Notes: generated from the letters alone by a model not told the origin. Shown: positions 17,459 to 26,160, counted from the first letter of the stretch. The stretch: DNA of 64,000 nt from Geomonas agri (GCF_020179605.1 NZ_JAINZO010000001.1:1524799-1588798), one strand, 5' to 3'. Made by a program: numbers and translations.

Positions 17459-18337
17459 TCAGGCGGTCTTGCCGTACAGGGCCTCTCTGCTGGCAAAAGC
17501 CCGCTTCACCCTGGTGAGGAGGCCAATCTCCTTGACCGGCTTAAGCACGAAATCGAAGAACCCCTTCTCCAGGGCTTCCTTCTCCTCGTCCGGGGTAGCG
17601 GCGGCGGTCATCAGGATCACGGGCATGTAGCGAAACTCAGGTATGTTCTTGATGGCGAACAGGAACTCATAGCCGCCCAACTTGGGCATGACCTTGTCAG
17701 TGATCACCAGCTTGGGCTTCAGCGTAAAGATCTTGCTGAAGGCATCCATACCGTCGATGGCGGTCTCTACGGCATACCCCTGCCGGGTGAGGATCTTGGC
17801 CACCATCTCGCGGGAGAGTTGGTCGTCCTCGACCAGGAGGATAGATTTGCTGGCGGGGCCGGCGATAGTCTGCCCGAGGTAATGGCGCGCTATGGCCCGG
17901 TTGATCTCCAGGCGCGTGGAAACATAGAGCACCAGCTTCAGGTTGTGTTCGGCGGCGATGGAGGCGAAAAGGCTGTCCGTGGTCGGATCGGCCACCGCGA
18001 GGCCGAGGCGGCCGTCGTCGAGCTTCAGCGGGAAGATGCTGTGCTTGACCGCCATCTCGAGCGGAATCAGCTTAAGCACGTTGGGAGAATAGCTGTACTT
18101 GGCGAAGTCGACGATCTTCCGGACCCGGTACTGTATGGCAAGCGCCTCGGCGAGTTCTTCCGGGGTGACCAGGCCGATCACCTCCAGCAGTTCACCCAGA
18201 CGAATGTTCTTGCTCTTGGCGTGGGCGATCAGCCGGTCCACGGAGGCCCGGGTCAACAGCCCCCGCTCGACGAAGATTTCCCCGAGGGGTTTGCGGGTAG
18301 GTTGCGGTGTGGCTATCGGTTTGATATCTGCGGTCAT
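17459..18337 (-). CDS. MshEN (c-di-GMP receptor) domain fused to a response-regulator receiver
   Basis: The protein has 292 residues from ATG 18337, which has AGGAGA 8 bases upstream; the longer frame to 18379 lacks a site. The N-terminal half is a T2SSE_N/MshEN domain as on type II secretion and type IV pilus ATPases. Its second c-di-GMP motif is intact, R46-L-G...G...L...L..Q69 (RLGELLEVIGLVTPEELAEA), and the first is degenerate (PLGEIFVERGLL). No ATPase domain follows; instead there is a receiver (LLVEDDQLSREM, Asp in LVITDKVMPKLGG, Lys in FVLKPVKE). It could combine c-di-GMP binding with phosphorylation, perhaps to steer pili or motility (inference). Gene alone. Confidence 0.82.
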   Translation of the reverse strand: MTADIKPIATPQPTRKPLGEIFVERGLLTRASVDRLIAHAKSKNIRLGELLEVIGLVTPEELAEALAIQYRVRKIVDFAKYSYSPNVLKLIPLEMAVKHSIFPLKLDDGRLGLAVADPTTDSLFASIAAEHNLKLVLYVSTRLEINRAIARHYLGQTIAGPASKSILLVEDDQLSREMVAKILTRQGYAVETAIDGMDAFSKIFTLKPKLVITDKVMPKLGGYEFLFAIKNIPEFRYMPVILMTAAATPDEEKEALEKGFFDFVLKPVKEIGLLTRVKRAFASREALYGKTA

Positions 18338-18529
18338 GCGATCCTTCTCCTGCGGACAGTGCTGCTGGACGGTCCACAATTGCTGCTGCTTCGGTAACGG
18401 AAGCTGTACTGGCGCTGCCGCCTGGGGCCGGAATTGGACCGGTTGGCGAACGGCACGCGATTTTTCAATAATGAAAGCGGAACAGACGGAAAGTCAATGA
18501 CTTTATCGGCAGGAGCGGCCAAAAGATGA

Positions 18530-19177
18530 TCAGGAAATGATGATGTCGTCGGAAAGTTCGTTGCGATCGTCTTCGCGGCGCGGGAAATGGCGCTGCAGTT
18601 CGCTGCCGCAGGCCTCAACCACCTCGCACACCGCCTGTGCGCCGTGCCCGTCACGCAGTCCCTGGGCCAACCTTTCGGCAAGGGTCTTCCAATAGCCCGG
18701 TGGGATCTTCGCATCGATGCCCCGATCGCCAACGATCCAGACCTTGCGCTCCAACAGCGAGATGAAGATCAGCACCCCGGTCTCCATCCGGGTCCGGTAC
18801 AGTCCCTGTTGGTAGAAGGCCACCAGTGCCCGTTCGCTCACCGCCTCGGCCAGCCGCCTGGGACCGACGAAGGAAAGCTTCAGGTGCGGGAAGCGCCGCA
18901 GGAAGAAGAGCACCGGGAAATAGAGCAGAACGACCACGGGGATATAGGTCCAGATGGTAACGTGATGCGAAAGCACGGCGACCACCACGCCTACGAAGCC
19001 GGAAAGAAGCAGTGCTCCCAGCGCTTCTGCCTCGCGGTAGCGATCGCTCTCGGAGACCACCATGGTCGCGATCTCGCCGCTGGAGAGGGACTCCGCACGG
19101 GCCACCGCCTGCCTGATGGCCTCTTTGTCTGCCAGGCTAAAGAAGTCGTGAGCTAATGATTTGTGCGAAAGGTCCAT
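18530..19177 (-). CDS. Small TPM-domain membrane protein
   Basis: The protein has 215 residues with a TPM (TLP18.3/Psb32) domain interrupted by two membrane helices (about 55-95, LGALLLSGFVGVVVAVL and YIPVVVLLYFPVLFFL). After them come AVSERALVAFYQQGL and TGVLIFISLLERKVWIVGDRGI, typical of short cytosol-facing TPM proteins. Its ATG overlaps the stop of the larger TPM gene by one base (TAATG), so they are coupled. The exact biochemical role of such proteins is not settled; with LemA they form an envelope-linked set. Confidence 0.8.
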   Translation of the reverse strand: MDLSHKSLAHDFFSLADKEAIRQAVARAESLSSGEIATMVVSESDRYREAEALGALLLSGFVGVVVAVLSHHVTIWTYIPVVVLLYFPVLFFLRRFPHLKLSFVGPRRLAEAVSERALVAFYQQGLYRTRMETGVLIFISLLERKVWIVGDRGIDAKIPPGYWKTLAERLAQGLRDGHGAQAVCEVVEACGSELQRHFPRREDDRNELSDDIIIS

Positions 19178-20052
19178 TACCAGTCTCCCGAGGCACCGCC
19201 ACCGCCAAAGTCGCCGCCACCGCCAGAGAATCCGCCTCCCCCCCCGCCACCGCCGCCAAAACCGCCAAAGCCGCCCCCTCCGTAGCCTCCGAAGAAGGGT
19301 GGCCCTCCCATGAACCCGCCACGTCCACCAGAGGAAAAGAGAAAGGCGATGAAGAGGCCGGCCAGGAAGCCGACCACCGCAAGCACTCCCAGCAGGAGCA
19401 TTGAGAGCCCGGAGAAGGAGATGAAGGCGGCAATGGGAAGGCCGATGGCGCCAGCGACCCCGCCCAGGAAACGCGAGATGCCCCCCAGGAACACCGATGC
19501 GACCAGGACGAAGAGGAGCAGCGTCAGTATCGGAGGAGCCCCCCGTTTGCCGTGGCGCAGGTCGGTGGACTGGGCCTGGTACTCGCCACGCACCGTCGCC
19601 ATGATGGCGTCAACTCCCCGGGAAATCCCCTGGTCAAAGTCGCCGCGTTTGAAGGCGGGGGTGATCTCGTTGCGGATGATGCGTCCGGACATGAGGTCAG
19701 TCAGCTTTCCTTCCAGGCCCCGCCCCACTTCGATGCGGATCTTGCGGTCGTTTTTGACAACCAGCAGCAATGCACCGTTATCCTTCCCTTTTTGCCCCAA
19801 CTGCCACTTTTCAACCACCTTAATGGAGTACTGCTCCAGCACCTCACCCTCCAGGCTCGGGATGGTGAGGACCACGATTTGGGTAGAATCGCTGCGTTCG
19901 AAGGCGGTAAGTTCCGATTCGAGCTGCTGCGCCATTTGCGGCGACAGCATGGAGGCGTAGTCGTTGACATGGCTGCGCAGCGGCGGAACCTCCGCCGCAG
20001 CGCAGACTTGGATGGTCAGTAAGAATGTCAGGAGCAAAAACAGCTTTTTCAT
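19177..20052 (-). CDS. Secreted/membrane TPM-domain protein with glycine-rich tail (YgcG family)
   Basis: The protein has 291 residues from ATG 20052 (GAGGG upstream; the frame opens 4 codons earlier). The signal peptide is MKKLFLLLTFLLTIQVCAAA, followed by a TPM domain (VNDYASMLSPQMAQQLE...STQIVVLTIPSLEG...NGALLLVVKNDRKIRIEVG), membrane helices (about 185-250) and a Gly-rich C-terminus (GGYGGGGFGGFGGGG...ASGDW). It is the middle gene of lemA - TPM - TPM. Psb32-type TPM domains have been linked to photosystem repair and acid phosphatase activity in plants, but the bacterial role is open. Confidence 0.85.
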   Translation of the reverse strand: MKKLFLLLTFLLTIQVCAAAEVPPLRSHVNDYASMLSPQMAQQLESELTAFERSDSTQIVVLTIPSLEGEVLEQYSIKVVEKWQLGQKGKDNGALLLVVKNDRKIRIEVGRGLEGKLTDLMSGRIIRNEITPAFKRGDFDQGISRGVDAIMATVRGEYQAQSTDLRHGKRGAPPILTLLLFVLVASVFLGGISRFLGGVAGAIGLPIAAFISFSGLSMLLLGVLAVVGFLAGLFIAFLFSSGGRGGFMGGPPFFGGYGGGGFGGFGGGGGGGGGFSGGGGDFGGGGASGDW

Positions 20053-20082
20053 GCACGCCCTCAAAACAGGTTGAGGTTAACG

Positions 20083-20667
20083 TCAGAACTTGATCTTGGG
20101 CGCCACCTTGGCCCCCTCTTCTGCCTTGAACGGTTCCTTGCGCTGCAGGTGCAGCATCATGGAGTTGGTGAGCGAGTTCGGGAACGTCCTTATGGTGGTG
20201 TTGAAATCCTGCACCGCCTGGTTGTAGCGTACACGGGCCACGTTGATGCGGTTCTCGGTTCCCTCAAGCTGGTTCTGCAGGTCCATGAAGTTCTGGTTTG
20301 CTTTCAGGTCCGGGTAGCGCTCGACCACGACCATGAGGCGGGACAGGGCGCCGCTTAACTGGGACTGGGCCTGCTGGAAGTTCTGCATGGTCTTGGAGTC
20401 GTTAATGGCGTCTTTGGAAACCTGCATGGAGCCCACCTTGGCGCGAGCCTCGGTGACAGCTTTCAAGGTATCAGCCTCGTGCTTGGCGTACCCTTTGACA
20501 ACCTCAACCAGGTTGGGCACCAGGTCGGCGCGGCGCTGGTAGGATGCCTCGACGTCGCCCCAGGCAGCGAAGACGGCCTCTTCCTTGGCCTGCATGGTGT
20601 TGTAGCCGCAGCCGGAAAGTGCAGTAAGTGTTAACAACGACAGCAACAGTAACGTCAAGCGTTTCAT
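20083..20667 (-). CDS. LemA family lipoprotein
   Basis: This 194-residue protein has a lipoprotein signal with lipobox LSGC (Cys20), then the LemA helical domain (AWGDVEASYQRRADLVPNLVEVVKGYAKHE, VVERYPDLKANQNFMDLQNQLEGTENRI, YNQAVQDFNTTIRTFPN). It heads the operon with the two TPM genes 31 bases downstream. LemA-TPM pairing is common in bacteria; function is unproven, probably envelope-associated. Confidence 0.92.
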   Translation of the reverse strand: MKRLTLLLLSLLTLTALSGCGYNTMQAKEEAVFAAWGDVEASYQRRADLVPNLVEVVKGYAKHEADTLKAVTEARAKVGSMQVSKDAINDSKTMQNFQQAQSQLSGALSRLMVVVERYPDLKANQNFMDLQNQLEGTENRINVARVRYNQAVQDFNTTIRTFPNSLTNSMMLHLQRKEPFKAEEGAKVAPKIKF

Positions 20668-20896
20668 GATCTAATCCTCCTTGAATGGCATGAGCTCAAT
20701 AATAATCATCGAAGAGGCAAATGTCATCCTTGAAAGGTTAAAAATCAATAAAAACCAAAAACGGTTTCGCAAAGGACACAAAGAATCCGCAATGTGCACG
20801 ACATTTGACACAGAACGAAAGCCACGCCTTTCTTTGAAACCCAGGCGGATATTTCACGTGATTTGAGCAACTGCTTCGGGGTGTCTGTCGTTGCCT

Positions 20897-22117
20897 TTAT
20901 GGGAAGATGCGGGCACCGCATAGGACTGTGCGGTAGGCGAGGATATAGAGTGCGGCGTTCCAGGACTGTCGCGGCATGCCCATCGGTTGACCAGTTTGAC
21001 CATGAAACCACTCGTTGAACTCCCAGCAGTTAACCTTGCAGCTAAGAGCGAGTTTCACCAATTCTGCACGGGCCGCACAACGCTCACCGAGCGTCGCCAG
21101 CAGGATGACCCAGAAGCCACCGACAAAGGGCCAGGCGCCGCCGTTATGGTACTGCCAGGGGAGGTTTTGCCGGTGACGCTGCATGTACGGACGCCAGCGC
21201 GGCGACCCGACCTCGATCGGAGTTCCCACAACGCGCACTGGGTGCGGCACGTTGGCATTGAGAGCTGTAACACCCGCCACCATCTTGCCAGCATCGGAAG
21301 GGGCTGCCAACCCAGTAAGGTAGGCAAGGATGTTGCCGAAGATGTCGATCTCCTCTCCACAGAACGAGAAGTTCACGTAGCTCAACAGGAAGGGCTCGGG
21401 GCGGCAGCGGTTACGGATATAGTGGCGCATCAGCCTGACCCGTTTCTGGTCCGGTATCGCGTTGTCGAAGGGGTTGAAGAGAAGTCGGGCAAAGCTTTGG
21501 GTTTCCCGGGCAGTAGGGAGATCATACAACCGCTTGGCCCAGTACCAGAGAGCGTTGCTGTAGAGAACGAAGCCGCTTCTGGGCATTATGTCCGCCCAAT
21601 CGGAACAGTCGTTTTGCTGCAGCAGGTACCACTCCTGGTGTTCCTGGCATTCCAGCCAGTTCAGTGCGCGCACAACGTTGGCGGAAAGCCTTGCCGTCAG
21701 ACCGAGTTGCGGCGCCCTACGGTCGACGAAGTGCACGGCGATCAGCCACCAGATGGTGGCGTCCACGCAGCCGGCATACCAGAAGTCGACCTCGGCCAGC
21801 TCCGGTTTGACGAACTTCGGGATCTGGCCGTTGCGCGCCTGATGCTGCGCCAGGGTAAGCAGCCCTGCCTCGGCCGACTGCAGCAGATTGCCGTCACCTG
21901 AAAGGGCCATGCCGAGAGCACAGATGGCGGCGTCGCGACCGAAGATGGAATCGTAGTTGCGCCCCGACGACTTGGCGTTCCTGGCGGAAGCGAGCACACC
22001 GGCCGGGGACGAGTTTTCGTCCAGCAGGCGCAGGGCCTCACGGTAACATTCGTCAAGCAGGAGGTCTTCGCCGTCCGGTATCGCCGTCACTCCGGTGTTG
22101 CAGCGATGCGAGGTCAC
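20897..22117 (-). CDS. Six-hairpin (alpha/alpha barrel) glycosidase, GH63/GH100-like
   Basis: The protein has 406 residues from a GTG start that overlaps the stop of the metallophosphoesterase gene (GTGA). It has no signal peptide. RNYDSIFGRDAAICALGMA, NGQIPKFV, FWYAGCVDATIWWLIAV, QQNDCSDWADIMPR and YHNGGAWPFVGGFWV are typical of six-hairpin glycosidases around invertase/amylo-alpha-1,6-glucosidase/glucosylglycerate hydrolase-like proteins. The acidic residues in FGRDAA, DCSDWAD and HNGGAWPF are candidates for the active site. The substrate cannot be told from sequence; a compatible-solute or glycogen-related glucoside is plausible. Confidence 0.75.
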   Translation of the reverse strand: MTSHRCNTGVTAIPDGEDLLLDECYREALRLLDENSSPAGVLASARNAKSSGRNYDSIFGRDAAICALGMALSGDGNLLQSAEAGLLTLAQHQARNGQIPKFVKPELAEVDFWYAGCVDATIWWLIAVHFVDRRAPQLGLTARLSANVVRALNWLECQEHQEWYLLQQNDCSDWADIMPRSGFVLYSNALWYWAKRLYDLPTARETQSFARLLFNPFDNAIPDQKRVRLMRHYIRNRCRPEPFLLSYVNFSFCGEEIDIFGNILAYLTGLAAPSDAGKMVAGVTALNANVPHPVRVVGTPIEVGSPRWRPYMQRHRQNLPWQYHNGGAWPFVGGFWVILLATLGERCAARAELVKLALSCKVNCWEFNEWFHGQTGQPMGMPRQSWNAALYILAYRTVLCGARIFP

Positions 22118-22941
22118 TTGAGCTGCACCATCTGGTAGCTCGCCTGCCCCTTCTTTACCCGGACCACGATAATGTGGTTGACCCGCTCGCCGTAACGGCT
22201 CACCCAGACCAACGGCGCGCCTGCACCGCCTGAGATGAAAGCGGGCACGCCGCCGAAGACACTTGCATCGTAGAGATGGGAGTGCGCGAAGAAAAGCCCC
22301 CTGACGGTGGGCGCAGCCGCGACCATGCGCTCCAGTTCAGCAGCCCCCTTGGAGAAAGTATGACCGCGCCAGCGTTTGGTTTCGGGGGGGACGTGCATGG
22401 CCACGAAGGTGGTTCCCGGGGCGGAGACGAGTTCCTTCTTGAGGTAGTCAAGCTCGACAGGGTGGAGTCCGTCCCGGGAGTTGTCCAGGGCGATTACCTT
22501 CAGGCCAAACCGGACGACGGAGACGTCAAAGTGCGGGGGAGCGATCTCTTTGGTGAAGACCTTCGGGTTCTCGTGGTTACCCAGTACCACGAAGACCGGA
22601 ATTCCGGGAACGTTCTTCTCCAACAGGGACAGGAAGTTGGCAGTTTCCTCTTCGCCTCCCTCGGTAGAGTAGTCCCCGCCATGCAGGATGAAGAGTGGCT
22701 TAAAGCCGGCGGCGGTGCGCAGCGCCTTGGTGAAGATGGCGTCGTTGGAGCGGCTGTCCCCCATGACCACGAAACAGTACTCGTCGGCCTGGGCGTGGCG
22801 GGCTCTCTGCTCAAGTTGGGCGGTGGAGCGCTGGAACAGCGTATCGGCGTAGGAAACGGAGGTAAGAAACAGGCAAAGCAGGAACAGGAGACCGGTCAAC
22901 GGCCCCCTGCCAGGGGTGGTGGAGTTAGCTGTTGACGACAT
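22114..22941 (-). CDS. Secreted metallophosphoesterase (calcineurin-like)
   Basis: ATG 22941 gives 275 residues; a start at 22983 is possible, and neither has a good ribosome site. A hydrophobic signal (LTGLLFLLCLFLTSVSYA) precedes a complete metallophosphoesterase core: VVMGDSRSND (D-x-R variant of D-x-H), HGGDYST (G-D), LGNHEN (GNHE), VAMHVPPE and AHSHLY (GH-x-H-like). The Arg/Ser in place of the first motif's usual His is common in PhoD/PhoA-like subgroups. It overlaps the downstream glycosidase, but one appears exported and the other cytosolic, so a direct pathway is not obvious. Confidence 0.82.
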   Translation of the reverse strand: MSSTANSTTPGRGPLTGLLFLLCLFLTSVSYADTLFQRSTAQLEQRARHAQADEYCFVVMGDSRSNDAIFTKALRTAAGFKPLFILHGGDYSTEGGEEETANFLSLLEKNVPGIPVFVVLGNHENPKVFTKEIAPPHFDVSVVRFGLKVIALDNSRDGLHPVELDYLKKELVSAPGTTFVAMHVPPETKRWRGHTFSKGAAELERMVAAAPTVRGLFFAHSHLYDASVFGGVPAFISGGAGAPLVWVSRYGERVNHIIVVRVKKGQASYQMVQLK

Positions 22942-23217
22942 ACTGCTTGTTGCTCTAAATGCAGAGCTTGCACAATTTCTCAATGCTGGCTACCTGACTG
23001 TCAGTGAGTCCGGTTGTATCCGGCAGACGAAAAGTACGGCAATCACAGCAATAGCAGAGAATACCAAGGTCAAGTCCGAGTTCCTCATCAAGCATCACTG
23101 TGCCCCCAACAAAGATTTGCAAGAGCTAATGTTTCAGGCATCCTATCACAGACACTGGAAGCAAGCAACACCATTAAACGTGGTCACGAAGAGTCTGATA
23201 GTGATTCAAATTCTGGA

Positions 23218-24609
23218 TCAGCTTCTGGCCAGCGACCGATGTTTCTTCGAGGCGGAACGGACCTTTCCTGCGTCGTTCCTGGCGACCTTGGTTACCTTGC
23301 CGCCACGGTGCCCAGCGCGGGCCTGCAAGGTGCGGCGACCGGGCTTGACGGAGCACTTGGCGGCGTGACGGTCATGATGAAGCTTCAGGGACGCAAACCG
23401 TCGAACGACGGGCTCGCTAACGGCAACGGCGGTAACGACCTGTGCCTTAGTCTTCTGCTCCTCGGCTACCGGGGCCAACTCGTCGGCGATCCCCTTGAGG
23501 TCGGCTGCGGCGTAGGTAGACATGTTCCTGCGCAGTTGGTTGAAGTTGTGTACGTTACGGTAGTCGAGCCGCCTGGTCAGCATGATAACGAACATGTCCT
23601 GCTGGGGATCGATCCAGATCGAGGAACCGCTGTAGCCGGTATGGCCGAAGGAAGCTTCAGAGAAGTAGCTCCCCTTGGGTGCGGAGAATGGGGAGGCCAC
23701 GTCCCAGCCCAGGGCCCGCTTGATCTTGCCGTTGTTACAGGCGTAGGGGGTGGTCATCTGGCTCACCGCCTGTTCGGAAAGGATGCGGGTCCCGTCCAGG
23801 GTGCCGCGTCCGAGGATGAGCCGGGCATAGCGCGCCAGGTCATACGCGGAGCTGAAGAGCCCCGCATGGCCTGCGACGCCTCCCAACCGACGGGCGTTCT
23901 CATCCTGCACCACGCCTCCCTGGGTGCCGGAGGTCGGAGCGATGTCGTTGCCGTCCCGGGACGGGAGGAAGGAGGTATCGCGAGTGCCCAAGGGCTCGTA
24001 GATCTGCTCGCGGCAGAACTTGTCCAGCCTCTCGCCAGTGACTCGATGCACCAGTTCGCCGAGCAGGATGAAGTTGATATCGGCGTACTCGAAGCCGGTG
24101 CCGGCACCGCGGAAGCGTTCCGCCGCGACTTTGCGTACCAGCCCCTCCACCGAGCCACCCTGCCCCACCATGACGTCGGAGAGGCCCGAGGTATGGGTCA
24201 TCAGGTGCAGGATGGTGATGTTCCCCTTGTCGGTGCCCGCAAACTCCGGGTACCACTTCGAGAGCGGGTCGGTCAGGGAGATGCGCCCTTCGTCGAGGAG
24301 CTTGATCACCGCCGGTGTGGTGGCGATGACCTTGGTAAGCGAGGCGACATCGAAGAGGGTCCGGGCGGTGATGGCCGGGGCACCCGCTGCGGCGCTGAGC
24401 TGGCCGCGGGCGGCGGTAGCGATGATCCCCTCGTGATTGCCGACCACGACAACGCCGCCGGCGATGAGATTTTCGGACATGGCCCGCTCCAGCAGCAGGT
24501 CGAGGTTGGCTGTAGAGATGCCACCCGTGGTGCCGGGATCGACCAAGGCTTGGGCTTTGATTGGGGATACAAGCGATAACAGCAGGAGTATCAGGAGAAT
24601 AACGCGCAC
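23218..24609 (-). CDS. Secreted serine hydrolase of the beta-lactamase/penicillin-binding (class C) family with basic C-terminal tail
   Basis: This 463-residue protein has a signal peptide (MRVILLILLLLSLVSPIKAQA) and a class C-like catalytic domain: DVASLTKVI holds the Ser-x-x-Lys nucleophile, FEYADINFILLGELV gives the Tyr of the Y-x-N position, and FGHTGYSGSSIWIDP gives the KTG-equivalent HTG. About 100 C-terminal residues are extra: Ala/Lys/Arg/His-rich with no fold I recognise (VTKVARNDAG, SASKKHRSLARS). Likely roles are peptidoglycan or D-amino-acid peptide trimming; antibiotic resistance is not implied. It stands alone. Confidence 0.85.
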   Translation of the reverse strand: MRVILLILLLLSLVSPIKAQALVDPGTTGGISTANLDLLLERAMSENLIAGGVVVVGNHEGIIATAARGQLSAAAGAPAITARTLFDVASLTKVIATTPAVIKLLDEGRISLTDPLSKWYPEFAGTDKGNITILHLMTHTSGLSDVMVGQGGSVEGLVRKVAAERFRGAGTGFEYADINFILLGELVHRVTGERLDKFCREQIYEPLGTRDTSFLPSRDGNDIAPTSGTQGGVVQDENARRLGGVAGHAGLFSSAYDLARYARLILGRGTLDGTRILSEQAVSQMTTPYACNNGKIKRALGWDVASPFSAPKGSYFSEASFGHTGYSGSSIWIDPQQDMFVIMLTRRLDYRNVHNFNQLRRNMSTYAAADLKGIADELAPVAEEQKTKAQVVTAVAVSEPVVRRFASLKLHHDRHAAKCSVKPGRRTLQARAGHRGGKVTKVARNDAGKVRSASKKHRSLARS

Positions 24610-25211
24610 GAGCTTCCTTTTAAGATCTGTGCTGCCACAGATTTTCAGTTAGGACTGCGGTTGATGTTCAGGTGGAGCAGCATTGAGTAGAGGGAAGAAA
24701 CGCTGCAATCCGGTAAGCACGACAGGAGCTAGGATACAGGAGAGGCCGGTTAAATTTTGTGACGGAGGTCACCATTTTGCCAGCCAAACCCGCGTTCCAC
24801 CGCAATAAATTTCGCGACGGCCTCAGGCAGTTTACTTTGTCTACGGGATGGGATGCAAGAGATCTTTCAGTGCCCCCCCTCACCCGGTAAAGGATTCCTT
24901 CATCATGCGCCGCCCCTCGTTGACGAACGGACCTACGAAGTGCTGCGCGCCCCCACGCGTCCCCCCCCTTTGCGAAGACTGACAGAGGGGATTTGATTGT
25001 GGTCTGCAAAGGTCAGAGGCTATCCAGCAAAAGATGCTGGGGATCTGGCGCAGCAGCTTGATGTAGACGAATTAGGCATAAGCTAATGGGAGCTAAAGAA
25101 ACAAAAACCTGACGGCAAATCCCCCCGGTCCCCCCTTTGCAAAGTGGGGACCGTGATGGCAGCGCAGCCACTGTCAATCGAACTCAACGCTCTTGCAGGC
25201 CTTACCAAAAC
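24610..25211. other. Long intergenic region with degenerate repeats, no credible gene
   Basis: About 600 bases. A 113-codon minus-strand frame (24668-25009) has no ribosome site or recognisable domain. The region holds C/G-rich repeat pieces (CCCCCCCTCACCC near 24873; CCCCCCCCTTTGCGAAG near 24961; CCCCCCTTTGCAAAGTGGGGA near 25130) and a small hairpin CCAGCA-AAAGA-TGCTGG (25024-25040). It looks like a landing zone for dispersed repeats. Confidence 0.5.
25119..25151. repeat. Dispersed CCCCTTTGCAAAG palindromic repeat
   Basis: TCCCCCCGGTCCCCCCTTTGCAAAGTGGGGACC folds into a C-run/G-run hairpin with TTTGCAAA at the centre. A degenerate partner (CCCCCCCCTTTGCGAAG...GAGGGGA) lies at about 24961-25000. 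It matches a repeat style seen in many proteobacterial genomes (from memory). Confidence 0.45.
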
Positions 25212-25245
25212 AAAAAAAAGGCCCCGGGATTTTTCCCCCGGGGCC
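25212..25245 (-). terminator. Terminator of the dodecaheme cytochrome gene
   Basis: Minus strand: GGCCCCGGGG-GAAAAA-TCCCGGGGCC followed by TTTTTTTTG. It begins about 35 bases after the cytochrome stop. Confidence 0.9.
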
Positions 25246-25279
25246 TCCTGGTGCGGATGGTTTCAGCTGGTGCTACGGC

Positions 25280-26119
25280 TTACTTCATGCTGGGCAGGTC
25301 GTGGACGTCGAGGTGGCAGCCCAGGCAGTTCGGGAAACGGGTCAGGATGGACGCCGGATGCGGAGCCTTGTGGCACTCGGTGCACTGCGGGATGTAGCCG
25401 TGCTTGGACTTGTGGCAGGAAGCACAGGCAACCTTGGAGTGACGCGCCTTGGAGTTGAACAGCTTAGCTGCAACCTTGCTGTGGCAAGAAGCGCAGGTCT
25501 GGTTCCAGTCAGTGCCCTGGTAGGTCACCTGCTTCGGCTTATGCACGGAGTGGCACTTGGCGCAGGCGTCGATCGGCTGATCCTTGTAGTGCGGCTTGTG
25601 GCACATGAAGCAGGACGGCTTGAAACCGTGCGACGTGTGGCAACGGTCGCAGGAGACGTTGGTGTGCTTGCTCGGAAACTTGACCAGTTCGGCCTTCTCC
25701 TGGGCATGGCAGGTGGCGCAGGTGGTGGTAAGCCGCTGGGTCATGGCGACTTTACGCGGAGTGTGCGGATTGTTGTGGCAGCTCGCGCAATCCTTGTTGG
25801 CCGGACCGTGGATGTCGGTGTGGCAGGAAGCGCACTTCGGCATCACTTCGTCGTAGTTGGCCTTCTTCGGGTTGTAGGCGTGGATCACGGTGTGGCAGGC
25901 CTGGCAGTCGAAGCGGTGCTTGCCGCCGGCGGTCTTGAGCCCGTTGAATGCGCCGGTGTGGCACTGGGCACATTGCTGCGGGGTGAGCGCAGCCGGTGCG
26001 GTCGCGTACATCTCGGGCTTTACCGGGATGTCAACGGTCGCAATCTTGGCAGCAAAAGCCGTGGAAGCGACGAGAATCAAGGTCGCAACGATCAGCGACA
26101 GGGTACTCTTTTTCATCAT
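25280..26119 (-). CDS. Periplasmic dodecaheme c-type cytochrome
   Basis: This 279-residue protein has a signal peptide (KKSTLSLIVATLILVASTAFA) and exactly twelve CxxCH motifs: CAQCH, CQACH, CASCH, CASCH, CATCH, CDRCH, CFMCH, CAKCH, CASCH, CASCH, CTECH, CLGCH, about one per 20 residues, with many spare His as second heme ligands. It is expected to carry electrons across the periplasm; length and heme count resemble Geobacter dodecaheme cytochromes such as ExtA, but homology is not established here. Start is 26119 or the next ATG (26116); GGAGGA fits the second better. It has its own promoter and terminator, with no porin or outer-membrane partner adjacent. Confidence 0.93.
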   Translation of the reverse strand: MMKKSTLSLIVATLILVASTAFAAKIATVDIPVKPEMYATAPAALTPQQCAQCHTGAFNGLKTAGGKHRFDCQACHTVIHAYNPKKANYDEVMPKCASCHTDIHGPANKDCASCHNNPHTPRKVAMTQRLTTTCATCHAQEKAELVKFPSKHTNVSCDRCHTSHGFKPSCFMCHKPHYKDQPIDACAKCHSVHKPKQVTYQGTDWNQTCASCHSKVAAKLFNSKARHSKVACASCHKSKHGYIPQCTECHKAPHPASILTRFPNCLGCHLDVHDLPSMK

Positions 26120-26160
26120 TCCTCCCCAAATAACAGTGTATTCACAACAATCGACTGGTC

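Noticed and set aside
20681-20866. 61-codon frame upstream of lemA
   Set aside because: It lies in AT-rich leader sequence of the opposite-strand gene and has no domain or good start site.
22916-23368. 150-codon plus-strand frame between the phosphoesterase and serine hydrolase genes
   Set aside because: It overlaps the 3' end of the serine hydrolase antisense, with no start signal or known motif.
24668-25009. 113-codon minus-strand frame in the repeat-bearing gap
   Set aside because: No ribosome site, no domain, and it crosses C-run repeats.
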